Part shown: positions 56,395 through 64,000 of the stretch, piece after piece
How the letters are laid out: every line of letters starts with the position of its first letter
How positions within the stretch are numbered: the stretch's first letter is position 1
NCBI GenBank assembly: GCA_038373865.1
Contig: JAXGGA010001627.1
Location: 62,001 to 126,000, forward strand
DNA length: 64,000 nucleotides
Reading direction: 5' to 3'
Origin: Uloborus plumipes
Taxonomy: Eukaryota > Arthropoda > Arachnida > Araneae > Uloboridae
The notes under the pieces: model-generated
The model's database searches: none
What the model saw: only the letters and a program-made list of their open reading frames with translations
Told to the model about the DNA's origin: nothing
Program-made: the position numbers and the translations under genes

Positions 56395-57125
56395 CTCGCC
56401 AGCCAATAAGAGTTCACACACAGTTGGCGGTCTCTTCTGATTCGCCATGAAGGTTTCTGCTAACTCTCTTTTTCTTCCGCGCGTAGCGACGTTGGTGTCA
56501 ACTTAAGTTGCAAGCAAGTATAGTGGATATGCCCGGCGTCGCGTGGGTTAAAATGCAACATGTGAAATCCAAGAAGGTTTTTTTTTTTTTTTTTTTTTTT
56601 TGTGACAACTTGGTCAGTTAAATCTGCGTGAAGGACAAGGTGATATCAAACTTAAATGTATTATTTATCTGTGATGAATTTTTGAAAAAAATGCGTTTCT
56701 ACTTTTGAAAAAAATATAAACAGATGCATTATATATTCAAGAGTGAATACTCAGGAAAGAAACATCTCTTAACTATTTGAATTGAGAGAAGCCTCAGAAA
56801 ACTATGCAAAGCAAAGACAATATCAAACGCAAAATTAGCTATCGGAGTGAAGTTGAGATGAAACACTAAATAATGATTTGAATGGAGGAAAGCCTTTAAA
56901 AAATTAGAGATTTTGTGTCGAAGTTTCAACTAAAATTGGAATAAAAAAAGAACTACCTTTCAGATTTTTTTTTTTAAATTGGTCTCTTGATGTGCCCAGT
57001 GAAGACTCAAACACACTGAAATTTTTAGCGAAATCCGACGGGTAGTTTTTGAGTCAAGGACATACATACATACATACATACATACATGCATACAGTGATA
57101 GGTACGAAGATACAAACATTCATTT
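56395..57125. repeat. Dispersed repeat: family E copy 2, CCCGGCGTCGCG block and (ACAT)n tail
   Basis: The left part (AGCCAATAAGAGTTCACAC) aligns with 5782 onwards. GCCCGGCGTCGCGTGGG follows at 56531, a T24 run at 56578-56601, and at 56995-57090 AAATCCGACGGGTAGTTTTT leads into (CATA)n. A short tandem tail after such a word is common at the 3' ends of arthropod retroelements. Whether all parts form one element is unclear. Confidence 0.45.
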
Positions 57126-57783
57126 TTATACATATAGATGACCGTACTGATCATATAAATGCCTTTTGATGAGGATGATTTATTCTCATCAGTAGCAATC
57201 TAACTTCGTGCATAATGAACTAATCACATTTCTTGATATTGTGATAATTTCTATAATCAACGAGGAATCACAGTAGCAGTGCTGGAATTAGGAAAACATA
57301 TTTGTGGGAACTCACATTTTTTTATAGGCTTGGTATGATTGATGGTAGACTGATTAGCTAAAGAGCTAAATCAGATTACTTTTTCAGCTTTAGTTAAAAA
57401 AAGCAGACATATTTATTTGAAAAAGGATGGTTTAAAAGTTGCATTGTTTTTACACAGCGCGACTGCAACATCAACCGTTTTCTCAACGAAAAACCGTGAG
57501 AAGAAAGACTAACTCTCTTTACTCGATAAAAAAGGCTAGTTTATGATACGGCTAACATATTTCTAGTCAAATATTTACAGAGCTTGTTGATAATTTCTTA
57601 AATTAATGAAGAATCGCAAGGAGGAAAGCTATTTCTGTGGAGTGTAGAAAATACTAGTGTGCAATAGAGCTGACACGTTTCTTGTCCAAAGTATCTAGAG
57701 CTTGAGAATAATCTCTATAATCAACAAAAAATCACAAAGAGAAACATTATTTCTGTGGAGTCGATGAAATTATAAATGTTCAA
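57126..57783. other. AT-rich non-coding DNA
   Basis: No feature seen. Confidence 0.35.
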
Positions 57784-57798
57784 CGAATAACACTTTGA

Positions 57799-58089
57799 AG
57801 CAAATGCATCCACAGCTCGATCATAGCATGCTAAGACTGCAGTTTCGTCCTTGTTGTAGACTCCTCAGTTAGGAATAGACAATGATCGAGCTGGAGGCAA
57901 AGATTCTCTTATTGTAGCTAAGATAGCCAACAAACTGGTAGATAAAGTGAATGTATCTTACCAGCGAGCGTCCGCAAACCATGGTGCGGCTCAACTCGAA
58001 ATTTGAAGGCAAATGCATTTGCTATGATCGAGCTGTGGGTGCATTTGCTTCAGTTCTGCTTTAGCCCTGGCTTATGGGCGGTAACTCAT
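57799..58089. mobile_element. 291-bp insert between 15-bp direct repeats
   Basis: CGAATAACACTTTGA occurs at 57784-57798 and at 58090-58104. The insert begins with GCAAATGCATCCACAGCTCG and has an inverted copy of that ~36-bp stretch at 58015-58051. A 15-bp perfect repeat suggests a retroposon TSD, but there is no poly(A) tail and no clear polymerase III box. Confidence 0.6.
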
Positions 58090-58178
58090 CGAATAACACT
58101 TTGAGTTTGTCTTTTATGCTATCTGTCTCACGATAAGCTTAGATAAAAGTCTGCCCATACAGCAGGTCGTGTCATTAT

Positions 58179-58396
58179 CACTGCAAAAAACTGTTGTTTT
58201 TACAGTATAATACTGTCAGCAGAAGTTCCAGTTTAAAACTAAAAAGCATAGTAATAAACTGTAAAATTAGCAATTTTAGTTTATTACTGTAAAATTAGCA
58301 ATTTGATAGTTTATTACAGTAAAATGAACAGTTTTTACCGTGAATTACAAAATTAGCTGTAATATACTGTAAAAACAACGTTCATTTTTTACTGTG
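58179..58396. mobile_element. Family B MITE, copy 9 (short)
   Basis: It runs from CACTGCAAAAAACTGTTG to CGTTCATTTTTTACTGTG, followed by TA. It is a 218-bp single-half version of the family, lacking the second half present in copies 1 and 3. Confidence 0.8.
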
Positions 58397-60170
<1,774 letters not shown>

Positions 60171-61954
60171 AAATCTTGCTTTGCTTGAGAATTGATATTT
60201 CAAGTGAAACAAATTAAACTTTCAATTGCTTTGATGTCGGCCATGGATCCTAAACTTAGAAGAACTTCATCAAAAATAATAAACGACAGCTGAAAGGAGT
60301 TAATATATTGCGTGAAATTCCTTACTTTTAACTCATTTTACTTAACCTACGGAATCGAATCTAGCTCAACGAAGTGGAGTAATGTTCTATTCTAAAGATG
60401 CAAACAAGTTCGGAAGGCGAACTAATTTATGCATAAGCAGTCGTAATTTGTATTCCGATCTTTATGGCTGGTTGAAAAGAATTGTCTTCTCCCTTTCTTT
60501 ATTTTTGAAATGGAATGAGAATATTTTAAAGACCTGTGGAGAATAGAATTGTTCAGTCCCGTTATTTTTCAATTACGCTCCCCTTTTTTTTTTAAATGAC
60601 TTATATATTTTAAAATTATTCTCGATTTGTGTTTTAATTCTCAATTAGCAATATTAGGACATCAAAAGAATTAACGAACAATAAATGGTAGAATATAAGC
60701 ATTTTTCTTGAAACTATGTGATTACTATGTGACCTACTTACAGGAAAATTAGAATTCAAGTACGTGTGTGGGTGTTTTTCTTTAAATCTTTTTTGCAGGA
60801 GATTTCAAGAGTGAACATTTCTAACATTGTTTGGTTTCGAACGCAAACTTTGAACATATTTTCTGAGTAGTAGGAACTTACATTATTACTCATTTACGAA
60901 AGTTGGTAAGATTTTTTTTCCTTTTACATACAAAAAAAAAAAAAAAAAAAAAAGAAGAAGAAGAAGAAGAGCGATGTTTTTAGCTCGATTGTGCTCGTTG
61001 GAGGAAAACCAATGTAAACTTGCATCCTCATGTTTCGTAGTTAGAAGGACCGCCGGCATCTCGCACAAATTTAGAAATTCCCAGTAAATTTCCTCAAAAG
61101 CGGAAAAATCTGTTGAATCAATTGGTATGAAAATTTTAAATACAGAATAATGTTTTCACTGCCAAGTTTTTGAACGAATCTTAATTGCCTTTTTAAATTA
61201 TACAAACAGCACTCTACACATACACACATACCATTTTGTACATGTACACGTTGTATGTGTTCTGCGTAACACAATGTTCTATCCAAATCATTTTTCACAT
61301 TGAATTTAGCCTTTCTTTAGGGGAAGGAGCAGAAGAGAGGAGGGGGATTTACAGCTCTAGATTGCGTTCAACTGTTATTTTTATCGTATCATTTCCCCTA
61401 AACTTGTATTGGCCTCTTCCGGTTTGGTAAATGGCTCAAGCACTAGAAAAAAGGAACCTTTTATTGCCTTTTTATTGTCCTTTTAAGTAAAGAGTGATGG
61501 AGCTGAAAAATCGTCTGCTGAAAAAGAATGTCCGTTCGTTCATCGAGTCGTAACTCCGAACGAACTTTTATTCAGTAAAACGCGGCGTTTCTTGTTTGGA
61601 CATTATATTTGTGTCTTTCACAACAGTAATTATTTACAATTTATAGGGAGATTATTTCTTGAGATCGAGAAACAGAAATTAAATTTTTTTATTCTGAATT
61701 CTTTACTGTTTCACTCATTTAAAATTGTTTTGTTTGCGTTTCTGTGGATTAAAAAATCGGATTGAGAATGATACGTTTAATTGGAAGTGAAGTTATAAAA
61801 TTTTAGGTAAAGTTCTCGAAACATGACATACAAAATCTTTCTAAAGCTGACATATTTAAATAGAACAAATATTTAAAGAATTATAAATTTGCTAAAACAA
61901 TAGACAGCTACTTTTTCTTTCTTTTGTCTCCTTATAAATTAATTTCTGTCTTCT
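60171..61954. other. AT-rich non-coding DNA
   Basis: An A24/(AAG)n run lies at 60931-60970. Otherwise nothing recognised. Confidence 0.35.
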
Positions 61955-61958
61955 TTAA

Positions 61959-62474
61959 CCAATTTATGCCCAAGATTTTTAAAAAACATTTTTTCAATTT
62001 TTTTTTCTGCTTAAAACTCTTACATGGAATGGTTTACACATACATTTCAGGCGTAAAATAGATCGCCGTTGCCATATTTATTAAGTTATTTAACGTCTTA
62101 TTTTTGGGACACTGCGCAGATATGCGAGCAAAATACGACCTTATTTGACTTTGGCAAAGTAACCTTACAGAAGGCATCTCTGATCAATTTTAAGCAAATC
62201 ATAATAAAATAGTTTAATTTCATGAAAAATAAGTTCGCAAAAAAACTTACTTTCTGTGGTTACCCATGCTGGATCGTTGCTTGACTGATTTGTCTGAAAA
62301 TAGCTGTCAGTAAATAAACTCTGATGTCCAAATAGTGGCTCTAACTGGTTTTCTCAGGAAGAAGGACTATTTAACTTGTGAAAAACAGCTTTAGTAAAAT
62401 GATATACCCATTACAGGTTTCTGTATACAGTAACTAACAAGCGTCCCGTTTTTAGGCTTCTGGGCATAAATGGG
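61959..62474. mobile_element. piggyBac-like MITE, second subfamily
   Basis: It starts CCAATTTATGCCCAAG and ends TTCTGGGCATAAATGGG, with TTAA on both sides (61955-61958 and 62475-62478). The length (516 bp), the tip pattern (CCCATTNATGCC) and an internal AAGCGTCCCGTTTTTAGG near the right end tie it to family A, but the interior differs. No ORF for a transposase. Confidence 0.8.
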
Positions 62475-62478
62475 TTAA

Positions 62479-63180
62479 GTTTATCCTTATGCTATTATTT
62501 TTGTATAATCAAGATTGCTTATTTCTTTCGTGTTTTGTTGCCCAGTGACTGTCATTTATCTATTGTCCAAGTCCATGTGATTGAGAGATACGAGTCGCGT
62601 GAAAGAATCAAACGCGTGTGTGTTTGTGTACTATTTCCTCGAGAGCGGCAAGGAGTTAAGGGTCAAGTCATGTATTTAAAAAAACCGAGATCGTCGTAGA
62701 AACTCCCTGTCTCGTGAATTTAGAAGTTAATTTGGTAGAGATGTCAATTTAAACGACTAAAGATTCTTTCAAAAACTTGGTAGTGAAAACAGACTTCTCT
62801 ATTTGTAATTTTAATACCAATCGACGCAGCGGAATTTGTGCGTAAGATGAATTTTTTTTTATTTCCAAATTTGTTAGAATTCAAATCACAGGCGTTATAT
62901 CTCGAATTAAAACGGCTTTCTCAAAGTGAAATGAGTTTAGCTTCCTCTTTTTCCCCTTTTCTAAAAGAATTCAATTGTTTTTTTTTAATTATTATAATAT
63001 TATTAATATTATATTATTATTAATATTATTATTATTATTATTAGTCCCTCTTTCTTTTAAACTAAAGTAATTCTCTCCATTACCTGGAAACCAATGAAAT
63101 CTTGGATTCCCTTCCTTTCCAAGGAAAGAGCCAGTTTGAATACAATAGAAATCTTCATACAGTGGCAAAAGACTCATGAA
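62479..63180. other. Non-coding DNA with (TTA)n run
   Basis: The run at about 62988-63042 is ATTATT-rich. No gene seen. Confidence 0.35.
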
Positions 63181-63650
63181 TTATTCACTGACGAGGGAAA
63201 GAATTAGCGGAGTTCTTACCGGCTCAATCATTGGAAGTGAAATGCAAGTGATAAAAAAAAGAAAAAGAAAAATCACTCGTGTGATATTCGTCCCTTCACA
63301 TTAACTCGGCAAGATTTGCTCACAAGAACTGCTTCTCTCCAAGTATCCAGTGGCAGTTAAATCAGTCGGAATTTCTCCCGTCGGGTAATCTCGTCTTTGC
63401 AGGGCCCCTAATTCCTGGATTAAAACGACTCGTTTTATTGTGTCGCCATGCGTGTCCGGGGGCTGGAATCAAAGTAAATCCCGAATTTATGGATGGAGTG
63501 GGCTCGTCCCATGGGCATCTCTCCCCCTCCTCCTGCTGTTACTTTGAGGCGGCATCAGAAGTTTTGGATTGTAAAAAGGGACAGAAAAATGGATGGAAAA
63601 AAAGCGATGTAACTAAGTGGTAGGTTTAGACTGTGCTCACTTTGCTCTAG
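63181..63650. promoter_or_regulatory. Candidate regulatory island
   Basis: A repeat-free, GC-richer stretch. It holds GGGTAATCTCG near 63384, a bicoid/Otx-like GGATTA at 63417-63422 and CGTTTTATTGTGTCG, all within 70 bp. Homeodomain-type sites so grouped fit an enhancer; this is inference. Confidence 0.32.
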
Positions 63651-64000
63651 TCGTCCTTAGGGGAAAGTAAACTTCAAACTTATGAAAGTACAGTTCTGTG
63701 GTAAAAATATTGCAAGCTTAACAAATCTACCTTTTCATCAAAAATAAGAGAAAAAAACCAAGTAATTTTTCAATTCAACCAATATTTTTCATGTTAATAT
63801 GTTGAATTAGTGGATAGATAAGATGTGATTAAGTTGTTGTCGAAATATAATTCAAATTTATTTCTTTCAAATAAGCATGCATGAAAGATGTTCAGTTTGC
63901 GATAAATTGGAGTCCAGTTTGGCTGCTCGAAAAAAAAAGAAGTTTCCAAGCTTCCTAAGTAATCAAGTTGAGATTAAAAGGTATTAAATGGGTACATTTG
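63651..64000. other. AT-rich non-coding DNA
   Basis: No feature seen to the window end. Confidence 0.35.

Overview
The window looks like a gene-poor, AT-rich stretch of a eukaryotic nuclear genome. An arthropod is likely and an arachnid such as a spider is possible, judging from the mix of hAT, piggyBac-like, pogo/Tigger-like and TA-flanked miniature elements; this assignment is inference. I found no protein-coding host gene, tRNA, rRNA or CRISPR array. Open reading frames are short (125 codons at most) and fall in repeats or random sequence. The only protein similarity I can defend is a decayed pogo/Tigger-type transposase inside a 3.1 kb element at 11166-14290.

Most recognisable content is transposon-derived. 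(a) Ten hAT-type elements have terminal inverted repeats (TIRs) and identical or near-identical 8-bp target-site duplications (TSDs): 3918-4366, 6013-6704, 12434-13402, 20776-20970, 22079-22367, 28094-29254, 32092-32260, 37032-37549, 41888-42657 and 47319-47513. (b) Five copies of a ~0.5 kb piggyBac-like MITE with CCC/GGG ends and TTAA duplications lie at 2498, 15523 (truncated), 16030, 46428 and 50325, with a related subfamily at 61959. (c) Ten copies or pieces of a ~0.35-0.4 kb element (family B) start with CACTGTAAAA, are built from CTGTAAAATTGCTAATTTTACAG palindromes, and are flanked by TA where the ends are intact. (d) A 1.13 kb element (family C, 39448-40576) with 4-bp ATAA duplications carries nine copies of a GGCATGTGAATGACA motif. 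(e) Small TA-flanked pogo-like MITEs lie at 16634, 34258, 44874 and 41855.

Tandem DNA includes a ~296-bp array at 31083-32610, a ~200-bp array at 34939-36420, a ~145-bp degenerate array at 24795-25270, a tandem duplication at 3150-4610, and a 137-bp duplication around a pogo-like MITE at 44783-45365. Long palindromes lie at 5470-5613 and 53798-53853. Nested insertions give a relative order: pogo element, then hAT; B, then C, then an inverted duplication; B, then a poly(A)-tailed retroposon; family D, then piggyBac MITE; satellite, then hAT.

Between the repeats lie short GC-richer, transposon-free islands (about 7.0, 23.3, 26.2, 31.0, 33.5, 38.0, 43.2, 45.8, 48.8, 56.0 and 63.4 kb). They look like conserved non-coding or cis-regulatory DNA of a gene desert, but only a cross-species alignment can confirm that. 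The most distinctive signals are perfect IR-3 nuclear-receptor palindromes (AGGTCA-N3-TGACCT) carried in hAT MITE sequence, the iterated motif of family C, and the B-D-B composite block present in two inverted copies.
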